Assembly (NCBI GenBank): GCA_017448345.1
Contig: JAFSLP010000040.1
Coordinates: forward strand, 1 to 42,991
DNA: 42,991 nucleotides
From: Paludibacteraceae bacterium
Lineage (GTDB): Bacteria; Bacteroidota; Bacteroidia; Bacteroidales; Paludibacteraceae
Reading direction: 5' to 3'
Under the pieces are notes generated by a model. The model searched no databases and was not told the DNA's origin. It was given only the letters and a program-made list of their open reading frames with translations. Below, in pieces: positions 32,268 to 40,790 of this stretch; within the stretch, counting starts at the first letter, position 1; every line of letters starts with the position of its first letter. The translations under genes and the position numbers were made by a program.

Positions 32268-33917
32268 TTATTTATACAAATACCGCTTGATTGAGCGTTT
32301 CGGTGTCTTCTCAAACTCCGAAGCCACTAATTCTATCGAGCTGATCTGGCTATACTGCGGCAGATCTTTATTCACAACCACACGGTTCTCCTCCATCTGC
32401 TGGGTGAGGGACTTGGTGCCGAGCAGTTTCTTGCCCTCGGCAGAGGCGTCCGGATAGACGAGTGCTACCAGTTTATGGTCTCTGTCCACCACAATCGACT
32501 CCACAACGCAAGGCATGGAATTGAGTTTGTCCTCCAGTTCCTCCGGGTAGATATTCTGACCGGAAGGACCAAGAATCATGTTCTTCGACCGTCCGTGGAT
32601 ATAGATATTTCCGTCTTTGTCAAGCACTCCGAGGTCTCCGGTGCGCATCCATCCGTCTTCGGTGAAGACCGTCTTGGTAGCCTCTTCGTTCTTGTAATAA
32701 CCCATCATGACGTTGATACCCTTGACCTGAATCTCTCCGTCCTTGCTATAGGGATTCTCACTGTCAATGCGTACATGGCACTGCGGCAGGTCCTTTCCAC
32801 AACTGTGGAACTTATACGCCCACCAGTCCTCGTAACTGATTAGCGGCGCGCACTCGGTCATGCCATAGCCGACGCAGTACTGGTATTTGATGTCATGCAG
32901 CACTTGCTCCACTTCTCCGTTGAGCGCAGCTCCGCCGATGATGAGGAACCGCAGTTGTCCGCCGAAGGTCTTGTCAAGCCCTTCTTTGACCTTTCCGCGA
33001 ATGAGCCTGTTGAGTCCCGGCGTTCTCCAGAGCACTTTCATGAGCGGCGAACTGATCTTTGGCAGCACACCTTTCTTGATGATTTTCTCCACTACAAGAG
33101 GCACCGTGAGAATCATGAACGGTTTGACTTGGGCAAAGGCTTTCATCAGCACTGTCGGTGTAGGAGCCTGTGTCAGGAAATAGGTCTCTGCGCCGTCGCA
33201 CACCTGATAGAGGAACTCGAACATGAGTCCGAACATATGCGCGATAGGCAGCATGGAGAGTACGCGGTCTCCGGGTTTGTGCGGGATACGCTGGCAGGCG
33301 AACTCGACATTTCCGCTGAGGTTGAGGTGCGAGAGCATCACACCTTTCGGATTGCCTGTAGAACCGGAGGTGTAGTTGATAACCGCCAGTTCGTTGATGT
33401 TATCGGTAGGGAAGTTGATGTCTTCTTTCTTTACGCCGTCGGGGTACGCTTTAGCAAAAGCCTCCTCTACGCCCGCGTATGCCTTTTCTATATCCGCGTC
33501 CGCGCTCACGAGCGAGAAATCATCCATGAAGATGGTCGCTTTCAAGCCCTTCATCTGCGCGGTGTCGATTTTCTTCTTCACATTCGGACCGACATAGAGC
33601 AGAATAGCTTCCGAGTGGTCCACCAAGGAGTATATACCTTCCGCCGTGAAATCAGGCAGGATACTGACAACCACCGCTTTGTAACTCTCCGCTGCAAGAA
33701 AAAGCAGTCCCCAGTTGGCACAGTTGCGCCCGCAGAGCGCGATTTTGTCGCCCTCTTTGATGCCCAGCTCCTTCCAAGTGACATGCAGCCGCTTGATAGC
33801 CGCCGCCAAGCCGGCGTATGTGTATGTGTTATCGCCGTCCAAGTCCTGAAGTGCCAGACAATCCCAGCGGCGAATCATGGTTTCCTGCAAATAAGATAAA
33901 TAATGTCTTGTTGCCAT
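32268..33917 (-). CDS. AMP-binding long-chain acyl-CoA synthetase
   Basis: 549 residues. Adenylation motifs: YTSGSTGNPKGVMLSH (P-loop), YGMTECAPLISY, DGWMRTGDLGVLDKDGNIYIHGR and GPSGQNIYPEELE. Near-family members activate fatty acids to acyl-AMP and then acyl-CoA, probably at the cytoplasmic face of the membrane. The gene lies 75 bases downstream of a TetR regulator on the same strand. A patatin-like lipase is one gene further up, so lipid turnover is the common theme. Chain-length preference cannot be read. Confidence 0.9.
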   Translation of the reverse strand: MATRHYLSYLQETMIRRWDCLALQDLDGDNTYTYAGLAAAIKRLHVTWKELGIKEGDKIALCGRNCANWGLLFLAAESYKAVVVSILPDFTAEGIYSLVDHSEAILLYVGPNVKKKIDTAQMKGLKATIFMDDFSLVSADADIEKAYAGVEEAFAKAYPDGVKKEDINFPTDNINELAVINYTSGSTGNPKGVMLSHLNLSGNVEFACQRIPHKPGDRVLSMLPIAHMFGLMFEFLYQVCDGAETYFLTQAPTPTVLMKAFAQVKPFMILTVPLVVEKIIKKGVLPKISSPLMKVLWRTPGLNRLIRGKVKEGLDKTFGGQLRFLIIGGAALNGEVEQVLHDIKYQYCVGYGMTECAPLISYEDWWAYKFHSCGKDLPQCHVRIDSENPYSKDGEIQVKGINVMMGYYKNEEATKTVFTEDGWMRTGDLGVLDKDGNIYIHGRSKNMILGPSGQNIYPEELEDKLNSMPCVVESIVVDRDHKLVALVYPDASAEGKKLLGTKSLTQQMEENRVVVNKDLPQYSQISSIELVASEFEKTPKRSIKRYLYK

Positions 33918-33942
33918 AATGGTATTAATCTTAAATCGAGCG

Positions 33943-33977
33943 CAAAGTTAATACATTATTCTTGAACAAGCGTTCGA
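33943..33977 (-). promoter_or_regulatory. Probable promoter and operator before the acyl-CoA synthetase
   Basis: A -7-like TAACTTTG lies at 33950-33943 on the reverse strand, but no TTTG box stands at the usual distance. Instead an imperfect palindrome, TTGAAC, 4 bases, GTTCGA (33962-33977), covers the -33 position. Together with the adjacent TetR gene this suggests a regulated promoter. The operator assignment is inference. Confidence 0.45.
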
Positions 33978-33992
33978 AAGTTGAATTTTTCT

Positions 33993-34583
33993 TTACTTTT
34001 TTAATAAATTATGAAATTCGGAATATGTTTTTCCCAATAATGAAAAGTTCATCCGGTTGTGCGCGAGTCCGTTGTCGTAGCTGTTTTTGATATGTGTGAA
34101 CATCAGCGCAATCTGCTCCCGGTCAATGTCATCGCGTATCAGACCGGCACGCTGGTCGTGATAAATGGCTTTCCGCCAGAGGTCGAGTTCCTTCAGTGCA
34201 AGACGCTTGGCTTTGTTGTGCAGGGAGGGGAAAAGGCTGTAGGCGGTGAACATCAGGTCGTTGACGTTGCTGGTGTTGATGGATTTGTTGTCAAACGTCA
34301 TCAGGGCTTCCTCCAAGCTTTCGAGATATGAGTTCATGGTGTCAATCATGCGGTCGATACCCACATTCTCGGGTACACTGTTCAATGCCCGCTGTTTGGG
34401 CTCCAAGAAATATTTCTCCATGCAGGTGAGGAACAGTTCGTCCTGATCTTTGAAGTAATAATATAGCGTCCCGCGCCCCATATCCAGCGCAAACTGCAGG
34501 TCCGTGATACTGACGTTTCTATAGCCTTTGAGGGCATAGAGTTCCATTGCTTTGGCTATGATTAGTTCTTTTCTGTCTTTCAT
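33993..34583 (-). CDS. TetR/AcrR family transcriptional regulator
   Basis: 196 residues. The N-terminal helix-turn-helix is clear: KELIIAKAMELYALKGYRNVSITDLQFALDMGRGTLYYYFKDQDELFLTCMEKYF. The C-terminal ligand domain is not assigned. It starts within the patatin stop (ATGA) and is followed by the acyl-CoA synthetase, whose upstream region holds a palindrome; control of lipid genes by an acyl ligand is plausible but unproven. Confidence 0.92.
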   Translation of the reverse strand: MKDRKELIIAKAMELYALKGYRNVSITDLQFALDMGRGTLYYYFKDQDELFLTCMEKYFLEPKQRALNSVPENVGIDRMIDTMNSYLESLEEALMTFDNKSINTSNVNDLMFTAYSLFPSLHNKAKRLALKELDLWRKAIYHDQRAGLIRDDIDREQIALMFTHIKNSYDNGLAHNRMNFSLLGKTYSEFHNLLKK

Positions 34584-35506
34584 AAATGTGAGGATATTAG
34601 TGCTTCTGTCATGAGTCGTTTCCCTTCGGCGATGATTTCCTCCGCCTTGTCGAAATCAAAGGTGTTATAAGCATACTGGCGCATTACGGCATGTACGTCG
34701 GGTGGGGTGAGTTGCAGCGCCAAGAGGGTGTTCTGCTGTATCTGCATGTCGCTCATGCGGTCGAGTATCTCAAAGAAATTGACTCTTCTGTTGAGGTCTG
34801 CCGCCCGTTCAGCGCGTAGCTTGTCCACATTTTTCGCCAGTTGGCGCAACTGCCGTTCCCATGATTTGGGCACAGGGATACCTCTGGACGTGACATCACT
34901 GAGTATGCTTTCCACATCAATGGGTTCGGGCGTGCTTTCCGTGGGCATGCTGTCTTTTCCGCTGATGTCCATGGCAACAAGGATGTCTCCTTCCGTCCTC
35001 TCCACCACATGCAGGGGCAGCGGGTTAAGTATGCCTCCGTCAATCAAAAGGCGTCCGCCCATCTGTACGGGCTGGAAGAAAAGCGGGATGCTGATGGAGG
35101 CACGCACGGCTTCGAAGAGGCTGCCGGAACGGAAGAGCACTTCCTCGGTGCTCATCATATCCGAGGCTACAATAGTACAAGGGATATTGAGTGATTCTAT
35201 CGGTCTGTCCGGCACTACTTTTTCCAGTTCAGCGATGATTCGTTTCCCTTTGACCAAGGAGTTGCTGCTGAGAAGGTTGATGTCCATCATCCTCAGAATC
35301 AGCTGCTTGTCCACTCTCAGGAACCATTCTTTGGCTTTTTCGAGTTGCCCGGCGGCATACATCCCGGCGATGATGGCTCCCATGGAACAACCGGCTATAC
35401 TGGTGATAGTATAGCCTTGCTCCTCCAGAGCTTCTATCGCTCCGATATGCGCCAGTCCCCTTGCGCCACCGGAACCAAGGACCAACGCTACGCGTTTATT
35501 TACCAT
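34580..35506 (-). CDS. Patatin-like phospholipase
   Basis: 308 residues from the ATG at 35506, or 313 from the in-frame ATG at 35521. Motifs: LGSGGARGLAHIGAIEAL (oxyanion glycine-rich loop), the nucleophile elbow AGCSMGAIIAG (Ser) and IDGGILNPLP (Asp), forming the Ser-Asp dyad. The product should hydrolyse acyl esters of membrane lipids; there is no signal peptide. Both possible start codons, and the extra residues MVNDL, are made by a heptamer array lying between gcvT and this gene. The TetR gene overlaps its stop. Confidence 0.9.
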   Translation of the reverse strand: MVNKRVALVLGSGGARGLAHIGAIEALEEQGYTITSIAGCSMGAIIAGMYAAGQLEKAKEWFLRVDKQLILRMMDINLLSSNSLVKGKRIIAELEKVVPDRPIESLNIPCTIVASDMMSTEEVLFRSGSLFEAVRASISIPLFFQPVQMGGRLLIDGGILNPLPLHVVERTEGDILVAMDISGKDSMPTESTPEPIDVESILSDVTSRGIPVPKSWERQLRQLAKNVDKLRAERAADLNRRVNFFEILDRMSDMQIQQNTLLALQLTPPDVHAVMRQYAYNTFDFDKAEEIIAEGKRLMTEALISSHL

Positions 35507-35528
35507 TAGGTCATTTACCATTTGGTCC
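35493..35528 (-). repeat. Heptamer array at the gcvT-patatin junction
   Basis: Reverse-strand words GGACCAA, ATGGTAA, ATGACCTA, ATGGTAA, ATAAACG (7-7-8-7-7). The array starts 2 bases after the gcvT TGA and supplies the two candidate ATG starts of the patatin gene. Confidence 0.8.
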
Positions 35529-35530
35529 GT

Positions 35531-36631
35531 TCAGACGATTCGGGCAGGCTGCAGTTTCTCGCGTATGCGTATATATATGGTGTTGCCTTTTCGGGCTTGT
35601 TCTGTCTGAACATACCCCATTCCTATACCTTTCTTGGAATCCGGCAGCATGATACCCGATGTGACGTGTCCGATCCGGTTTCCTGCTTCGTCGCATATCT
35701 CATATCCGTTACGCGGGATAGCGCGTTCCAAGCACTCGAAATGCACCAGTTTGCGTTTCACGCCTTCCGCTTTCTGCGCCTTTAGGAAATCACGGTCAAT
35801 GAAGTCTTTGGCATCCAGTTTGGTAATCCATCCCAGCCCAGCCTCTAACGGCGAAGTGGTGTCGTCGATGTCATGACCGTATAGGCAGTACCATTTCTCC
35901 AGACGGAGACTGTCGCGTGCACCGAGCCCTATAGGAGCCAAGCCGAAAGGTTTGCCCACCTCGAAGAGCGCATCCCATATCTGTCTGCCTTTGTCGGCAG
36001 GGAAATAGAGTTCGAAACCTCCGGCTCCGGTATAACCTGTGTTGGACAGAATCACACCCGGCACGCCTGCAAAACTCCACTCGCGGAAGGCATAGTAATC
36101 AATGGATTTGAGGTCTGCATCCGTCAGCAGTTGGAGCAGTTCGACGGCTTTGGGACCCTGTACAGCCAACTGGCCGTAGCGCTCCGATGCATTCTCCAGA
36201 GAAATGCTTTCCCACTCGGGATTGGTACTTTGTACTTTGTCCTTCAGTACCTTGTTCACCCATGCCCAGTCTTTGTCTATATTGCCGGCGTTGACCACCA
36301 TGAGGTATTTGGTGGTGGAGTATTTGTAGATGATGAGGTCATCCACGATACCGCCTTTGCCGTTCGGCATGCAGGTGTATTGCGCCTTGCCGGCAGCGAT
36401 GACGGAGAGGTCGTTGGTAGTGATATACTGCAGGAAATCCAGTGCATGTTCGCCTTTTACCCAGAACTCGCCCATGTGGCTGACGTCGAAGACGCCGACG
36501 CCCTGACGGACAATCATGTGCTCTTGGTTGATTCCCGTCGGGTACTGGATAGGCATGTTGAAACCGGCGAATTCCGCCATCTTTGCGCCCAGCGCAATGT
36601 GAATGTCTGTAAAGGGAGTGTTTTTTAACAT
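35531..36631 (-). CDS. gcvT: Aminomethyltransferase, glycine cleavage T protein
   Basis: 366 residues from the ATG at 36631 ([11 protein letters not shown]); a frame to 36661 would add only array-like residues. Family marks: [39 protein letters not shown] near the N-terminus, [15 protein letters not shown], and [28 protein letters not shown]. It transfers the methylene of glycine to tetrahydrofolate. Residues 128-137 ([10 protein letters not shown]) come from a GTACAAA-family array. No gcvP, gcvH or glycine riboswitch is adjacent; the upstream gap is occupied by an octamer array. It lies in the reverse-strand run from the hydroxyacid dehydrogenase to tetR. Confidence 0.95.
   Translation of the reverse strand: MLKNTPFTDIHIALGAKMAEFAGFNMPIQYPTGINQEHMIVRQGVGVFDVSHMGEFWVKGEHALDFLQYITTNDLSVIAAGKAQYTCMPNGKGGIVDDLIIYKYSTTKYLMVVNAGNIDKDWAWVNKVLKDKVQSTNPEWESISLENASERYGQLAVQGPKAVELLQLLTDADLKSIDYYAFREWSFAGVPGVILSNTGYTGAGGFELYFPADKGRQIWDALFEVGKPFGLAPIGLGARDSLRLEKWYCLYGHDIDDTTSPLEAGLGWITKLDAKDFIDRDFLKAQKAEGVKRKLVHFECLERAIPRNGYEICDEAGNRIGHVTSGIMLPDSKKGIGMGYVQTEQARKGNTIYIRIREKLQPARIV
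36222..36250 (-). repeat. GTACAAA-family array inside gcvT
   Basis: Coding-strand words GTACTGAA, GGACAAA, GTACAAA, GTACCAA (8-7-7-7), the same order as the copy in the lyase signal peptide but in sense orientation. Confidence 0.8.
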
Positions 36632-36652
36632 AGTATGGTTGTTTTTTATTAT

Positions 36653-36684
36653 CGTGATCACGTAATCGCGTAATCACGTGATCT
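36653..36684. repeat. Octamer array between pepT and gcvT
   Basis: Four 8-bp words: CGTGATCA, CGTAATCG, CGTAATCA, CGTGATCT. It begins 4 bases after the pepT stop (reverse strand) and fills half of the 57-base gap. Adjacent words are partly self-complementary, so it can also fold. Confidence 0.88.
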
Positions 36685-36688
36685 CGAC

Positions 36689-37912
36689 TTATTTGATTCT
36701 TTTGATGATTTCCAATATGACTTGGCATGCCTTTTCCATCGATGGAATAGGCAGATACTCATATCGGCTGTGGAAATTCTCTCCTCCGGCAAAGATATTA
36801 GGGCAGGGCAGCCCTTCAAAGGATAGTCTTGCACCGTCCGTTCCGCCGCGGATAGGCTTGACAACAGGTGTCACTCCCACCGATTCCATCGCACTTTTTG
36901 CCAGATCGATGATGTGCATGACGGGCTCAATCTTCTCGCGCATGTTATAATACTGGTCGCGAATCTCAATCTCCGCCGTTCCTTCGCCGTACTCGGTGTT
37001 GATCTTGCGCACCAGATGCTCCAGTTCGCGTTTGCGGTATTCGAAGAGCGTGCGGTCATGGTCCCGTATGATATAGCTGAGCGTTGTCTCTTCCACGGTG
37101 CCGTTCATACCGATGAGATGGTAGAACCCTTCATAGTCCTGCGTGTGTTCCGGTGTCTGGAAACGCGGCAGCATGACGGCAATCTGGTAGGCGATACGCA
37201 TGGAGTTGCGCATCTTGTGGTACGCGCTGCCCGGATGGACATTCACGCCGTGCACATGAATCTTGCAGGAAGCGGCGTTGAAGTTCTCAAACTCCAGTTC
37301 TCCGACCGCTCCGCCATCCATGGTATAAGCGAAGTCCGCTCCGAACGCCTTGACGTCAAAATGGTCGGCTCCTTGTCCGATTTCCTCGTCCGGCGTGAAA
37401 CCGATACGCACCTTGCCGTGCTTGATTTCGGGGTGCTGCACGAGGTATTCCATCGCAGTGACAATCTCTGCAATACCCGCCTTGTCATCGGCACCAAGCA
37501 GCGTCTTTCCGTTGGTGACGATGATGTCCTGACCGGTATAGCGCAGGATTTCGGGATATTTGGCGGTTTCCAGAACGATGTTTTCCGCCTCGTTAAGCAT
37601 AACATCCTTGCCGTCATACGCCTTGACGATACGCGGCTGGACATGCTTTCCGCTGGCGTCCGGCGAGGTGTCCATATGGGCGATGAAACCGATGACAGGC
37701 ACCTGCGAACCGGAGGGCAGATTGCTCTCCAGCGTAGCCATTATATATCCGTTGGAATCGAGGGAAACATCCTTCAGTCCGATAGATTTCAGCTCGTCAG
37801 CCAAGAATCCGGCAAACTCCATCTGCCCCGGGGTGGACGGAGTCATGCCGGTATTTTCGTCGCTTGTGGTGCAGAACGATACGTATTTCAAAAAACGATC
37901 AACTATATCCAT
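36689..37912 (-). CDS. pepT: Peptidase T (tripeptide aminopeptidase, M20)
   Basis: 407 residues. The dinuclear zinc site is complete: HMDTSPD, the bridging Asp in [20 protein letters not shown] with catalytic Glu, [19 protein letters not shown], and the terminal [19 protein letters not shown] is the substrate-carboxylate segment. It removes N-terminal residues from tripeptides in the cytosol. Downstream is gcvT; upstream a short hairpin and a lipoprotein gene on the same strand. Confidence 0.95.
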   Translation of the reverse strand: MDIVDRFLKYVSFCTTSDENTGMTPSTPGQMEFAGFLADELKSIGLKDVSLDSNGYIMATLESNLPSGSQVPVIGFIAHMDTSPDASGKHVQPRIVKAYDGKDVMLNEAENIVLETAKYPEILRYTGQDIIVTNGKTLLGADDKAGIAEIVTAMEYLVQHPEIKHGKVRIGFTPDEEIGQGADHFDVKAFGADFAYTMDGGAVGELEFENFNAASCKIHVHGVNVHPGSAYHKMRNSMRIAYQIAVMLPRFQTPEHTQDYEGFYHLIGMNGTVEETTLSYIIRDHDRTLFEYRKRELEHLVRKINTEYGEGTAEIEIRDQYYNMREKIEPVMHIIDLAKSAMESVGVTPVVKPIRGGTDGARLSFEGLPCPNIFAGGENFHSRYEYLPIPSMEKACQVILEIIKRIK

Positions 37913-37921
37913 ACTGATTGT

Positions 37922-37936
37922 CTCCCGTACCGGGAG
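37922..37936. repeat. Class F hairpin upstream of pepT
   Basis: CTCCCG (37922-37927) pairs with CGGGAG (37931-37936) around TAC. The stem is identical to the core of the rlmD hairpin. It lies between the lipoprotein stop and the pepT start. Confidence 0.65.
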
Positions 37937-37948
37937 TAGGGAAGGTGA

Positions 37949-38500
37949 TTATTTGCCAGAGAAAGCGCCGAGGAGTGAGCTCAGTGCACCTGCATACTGT
38001 GCAGCGGTGTTGGCATAACCGGCTGCGCTGGAGGCTGCGCTGCTGACTGTCTGCGCCGTCTGGGTAGCTGTCTCTTGCAGTTTGGACTGTGCATTCTGTG
38101 CCGCCTGAGACGAAGTGACCATATTCACAAGGCTGTTGGTTACGGTCTGTACGTTGTTCTGCGAAACCAAGCCTAAAGAGCTGGCAATCATGCCTTTGCC
38201 GAACTCAGTCAGGTATTCTTTGTTCTTGTAGTTCTCTTTCAGTCCTTCGCAGTTAGCCAGCAGTTGGACGGTGTTGAGGATATTCTGCATATTCTTGTAG
38301 TCAAACTTGTTTCCGTCCAGCACATACTGTGAGCGGAGCGCCTGCAGGGCGGTACCTGCGCCTTGACCTGCTGTGAGGGCATTTGCCGGAGCGGTAGTCT
38401 GCGCCGTGGTCCGGGCAGGTGTGGAAGTTGTACTACTCTTTGTGAAACCGCAGCTGGTCATCATCACGGCAGCTGCCACCATTAAAATAATCTTTTTCAT
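37949..38500 (-). CDS. Small Ala/Ser/Thr-rich lipoprotein, function unknown
   Basis: 183 residues. Lipoprotein signal MKKIILMVAAAVMMTSC (Cys17), then a Thr/Ala/Pro-rich linker (about 20-45), a middle part (QALRSQYVLDGNKFDYKNMQNILNTVQLLANCEGLKENY) and an Ala/Gln/Ser-rich helical C-terminus. I recognise no domain. It lies 14 bases after the hydroxyacid dehydrogenase gene. Confidence 0.75.
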   Translation of the reverse strand: MKKIILMVAAAVMMTSCGFTKSSTTSTPARTTAQTTAPANALTAGQGAGTALQALRSQYVLDGNKFDYKNMQNILNTVQLLANCEGLKENYKNKEYLTEFGKGMIASSLGLVSQNNVQTVTNSLVNMVTSSQAAQNAQSKLQETATQTAQTVSSAASSAAGYANTAAQYAGALSSLLGAFSGK

Positions 38501-38514
38501 TTGTGTATAAGTTT

Positions 38515-39459
38515 TTATAAAATGATATTCATCTTATCCGTTTCTCCGGCATAAAACGCCAGTATGTTGTCTGTCACGTTCTCGCACATGGCGATGCGTC
38601 CTTCCCATGTGCCGGTGCCGGTATGGGGCGACAGTACGACGTTCGGCAGTGCCAAGAGTTCCGATGAAACCGCCGGTTCATGCTCATAGACATCCAATGC
38701 GGCTCCGGCTATGATGCCGTTCCTGAGCGCCTCGACAAGCGCTTCCTCATGCACGTGCGCACCGCGCGCCGTATTAATAAGGTATGCAGAACGCTTCATC
38801 ATGCCCAGCTCCGGCTTGCCGATGAGGTGGTGTACCTCGGGCGTATAGGGCAGGTTGAGGCTGACGAAGTCACTGTCTTGCAGCAAGGTCTGGAAATCCA
38901 CATAGCGTGCCTCGTATTTTTGCTCGGTTTCATCGGGTAATTTATGCCTGTTATGGTAGATGATTGCCATGCCGGAAGCCTTGGCGCGTCTTGCCAGCGC
39001 CTGCCCGATACGTCCCATCCCGATGATGCCGAGCGTCTTGCCGTAGAGCGAGTGGCTGAGGTTGTTCATCACGCCGAAACGGATGTCGGGTTTGCGCATC
39101 ATCCGGTCAAACTCCGATACGCGCCGTGCTATGTCCATCATCAGCGCAAATGCCAGTTCCGCCGTCGGCTCGATAACCGGCAGCGGCGTGTATGTTACGC
39201 GTATGTTACGCGTCTTGCAGGCTTCGAGGTCGATGTTATTGTAACCGGCTCCGAAATTGGCAATCAGTCTGAGGTTAAGCATCGCTTCAATCATTTGACG
39301 CGGTACGCGGTAATCGAACGTGCAGACCAGCACTTCTGCTGTCTGCCAGCCCTCATCGTGTCCCACAAGAAAAGTCCTTCCATTTATGGAAGGAGAGACG
39401 GATGTTTTCAGTCTCCTGAAACCCTCTGCGGGAAGCTCTGTGGTGAACGCGATAGACAT
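38515..39459 (-). CDS. D-isomer 2-hydroxyacid dehydrogenase
   Basis: 314 residues. NAD-binding motif GIIGMGRIGQALARRAKASGM, catalytic Arg in NTARGAHV, Glu in the DVYEHEP segment, His in LSPHTGTGT. Closest in general pattern to glyoxylate/hydroxypyruvate reductases. Residues about 20-30 (SVSPSINGRTF) near the N-terminus are encoded by a class F hairpin and look inserted. A consensus promoter lies 20 bases upstream, divergent from the gmd promoter. It is the first gene of a reverse-strand run that may extend to tetR. Confidence 0.9.
   Translation of the reverse strand: MSIAFTTELPAEGFRRLKTSVSPSINGRTFLVGHDEGWQTAEVLVCTFDYRVPRQMIEAMLNLRLIANFGAGYNNIDLEACKTRNIRVTYTPLPVIEPTAELAFALMMDIARRVSEFDRMMRKPDIRFGVMNNLSHSLYGKTLGIIGMGRIGQALARRAKASGMAIIYHNRHKLPDETEQKYEARYVDFQTLLQDSDFVSLNLPYTPEVHHLIGKPELGMMKRSAYLINTARGAHVHEEALVEALRNGIIAGAALDVYEHEPAVSSELLALPNVVLSPHTGTGTWEGRIAMCENVTDNILAFYAGETDKMNIIL
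39375..39394 (-). repeat. Class F hairpin element in the hydroxyacid dehydrogenase
   Basis: TCCTTCCAT (39375-39383) and ATGGAAGGA (39386-39394) are perfect inverted copies two bases apart. On the coding strand TCTC precedes the stem, as in the other members. Confidence 0.6.
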
Positions 39460-39478
39460 ATTATTCCGAAATTTCGTG

Positions 39479-39510
39479 CAAATGTACTACAAAAATTGCA
39501 TACTTGCAAA
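39479..39510 (-). promoter_or_regulatory. Promoter of the hydroxyacid dehydrogenase run
   Basis: Reverse strand: TTTG (39510-39507), 20 bases, TACATTTG (39486-39479). Start near 39472, a leader of about 13 bases. Confidence 0.8.
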
Positions 39511-39556
39511 TTTTTCTTATACTTTTTTGTATATTCGTTCGAAAGAGTAAAAAAAC

Positions 39557-39569
39557 TGCACATAGTGCA
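39557..39569. promoter_or_regulatory. Short inverted repeat upstream of the gmd promoter
   Basis: TGCAC (39557-39561) and GTGCA (39565-39569) flank ATA, 8 bases before the -33 box of gmd. It could be a regulator site for the polysaccharide genes; there is no other support. Confidence 0.35.
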
Positions 39570-39576
39570 CTTTTCT

Positions 39577-39608
39577 CTTGCACATGTTATTTTTTTTTTG
39601 TAACTTTG
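39577..39608 (+). promoter_or_regulatory. Promoter of the gmd-fcl polysaccharide genes
   Basis: CTTG (39577-39580), 20 bases, TAACTTTG (39601-39608). Start near 39615 excludes the open-frame ATG at 39578 as a real start. Confidence 0.8.
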
Positions 39609-39637
39609 CGCCCGATTTGTATTTTATGCATAAAAAC

Positions 39638-40759
39638 ATGGCAAAAAAAGCATTGATTACCGGAGTGACAGGTCAGGACGGTTCCTATCTGGCAGAGTTC
39701 TTACTGAGTAAGGGATACGAGGTGCATGGTATCATCCGCCGCAGTTCCGTAGATTTCCGTGAGCGTATCGCCCATCTGGAGGGCACACCGCATTTCCATC
39801 TGCATTATGCGGATATGAGCGATTCGATGTCGCTGGTCAAACTGGTAGGCAAGGTGCTGCCGGATGAGATATACAACTTGGCAGCGCAGAGCCATGTACA
39901 GGTGTCTTTTGACGCGCCGGAGTTCACGGCGGACGTGGATGCCGTGGGTGTACTGCGTGTGTTAGAGGCGGTGCGTACCAATCATCTGGAGAAGACCTGC
40001 CGTGTCTATCAGGCGTCCACATCGGAGCTGTACGGCAAGGTGGAAGAAGTACCGCAGAGCGAGACGACTCCTTTCCATCCATATAGCCCGTACGCCGTAG
40101 CCAAGCTGTACGGATACTGGATTGTGAAGGAATACCGCGAGGCGTATAACATGTTCTGCTGCTCGGGAATCCTCTTTAACCATGAGAGCGAGCGCAGAGG
40201 CGAGACCTTTGTGACGCGTAAAATCACGCTGGCTGCAGCGCGCATCGCGCAAGGCAAGCAGGACTGCCTTTATTTGGGTAATCTGGATTCGCTCCGCGAC
40301 TGGGGGTATGCCAAAGATTATGTGGAGTGCATGTGGCTGATTCTGCAGCATGACACGCCGGAGGATTTTGTGATAGCCACCGGAGTGCAGCATACCGTAC
40401 GCGAGTTCGCCACGCTGGCGTTCCATCACGCAGGCATCGAACTGCGTTGGGAAGGCGAGGGTATTGACGAGAAGGGAATCGTGGAAGAGGTGCGAAGAAA
40501 CGATGTACAATGTAAGAAGGGCGATGTGGTTGTGGCGGTCAGTCCTGATTTCTACAGACCTACGGATGTCGTGAACTTGTTAGGCAACCCCGCCAAGGCG
40601 AAACGTGAGCTGGGCTGGAATCCGCAAAGCACGAGCTTCGAGCAGTTGGTAGCGCTGATGGTAGCGCATGACATGAAGAAAGTGGCTGCGGACAATGCCG
40701 CGGCGGAGATACGCAAGGTGAACCTCGCTGAGTTCTTGGAGAAAGGAATAGACAAATAG
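39638..40759 (+). CDS. gmd: GDP-mannose 4,6-dehydratase
   Basis: 373 residues from the ATG at 39638 ([15 protein letters not shown]); an ATG at 39626 would add four. The NADP-binding loop [15 protein letters not shown], the active-site region [35 protein letters not shown] (Thr/Ser, Glu, Tyr-x3-Lys), and [19 protein letters not shown] mark the family. It converts GDP-mannose to the 4-keto-6-deoxy intermediate used by the next gene. A small stretch (NDVQCKKGD, 40505-40518) contains words resembling GTACAAT and GTAAGAA and may be a decayed array. Confidence 0.95.
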   Translation: MAKKALITGVTGQDGSYLAEFLLSKGYEVHGIIRRSSVDFRERIAHLEGTPHFHLHYADMSDSMSLVKLVGKVLPDEIYNLAAQSHVQVSFDAPEFTADVDAVGVLRVLEAVRTNHLEKTCRVYQASTSELYGKVEEVPQSETTPFHPYSPYAVAKLYGYWIVKEYREAYNMFCCSGILFNHESERRGETFVTRKITLAAARIAQGKQDCLYLGNLDSLRDWGYAKDYVECMWLILQHDTPEDFVIATGVQHTVREFATLAFHHAGIELRWEGEGIDEKGIVEEVRRNDVQCKKGDVVVAVSPDFYRPTDVVNLLGNPAKAKRELGWNPQSTSFEQLVALMVAHDMKKVAADNAAAEIRKVNLAEFLEKGIDK

Positions 40760-40790
40760 TTGACTATTGGACTTATCTGTCATCTCGTAT

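Noticed and set aside
32895-33899. 334-residue open frame on the forward strand
   Set aside because: Antisense to the acyl-CoA synthetase, whose motifs are complete.
36632-36688. Glycine riboswitch before gcvT
   Set aside because: The 57-base gap is too short and consists of an octamer array plus a T-rich stretch; no aptamer core is visible.
36914-37939. 341-residue open frame on the forward strand
   Set aside because: Antisense to pepT, whose metal-site motifs are complete.
39536-39545. Ten-base match (CGTTCGAAAG) with the region upstream of the acyl-CoA synthetase at 33971-33980
   Set aside because: Many 10-base matches are expected by chance in 43 kb, and the flanks do not continue the similarity.
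40505-40518. Possible GTACAAA-family array in gmd
   Set aside because: Only two degenerate words (GTACAAT, GTAAGAA) are visible, too few to separate from chance, so it is mentioned only in the gene entry.
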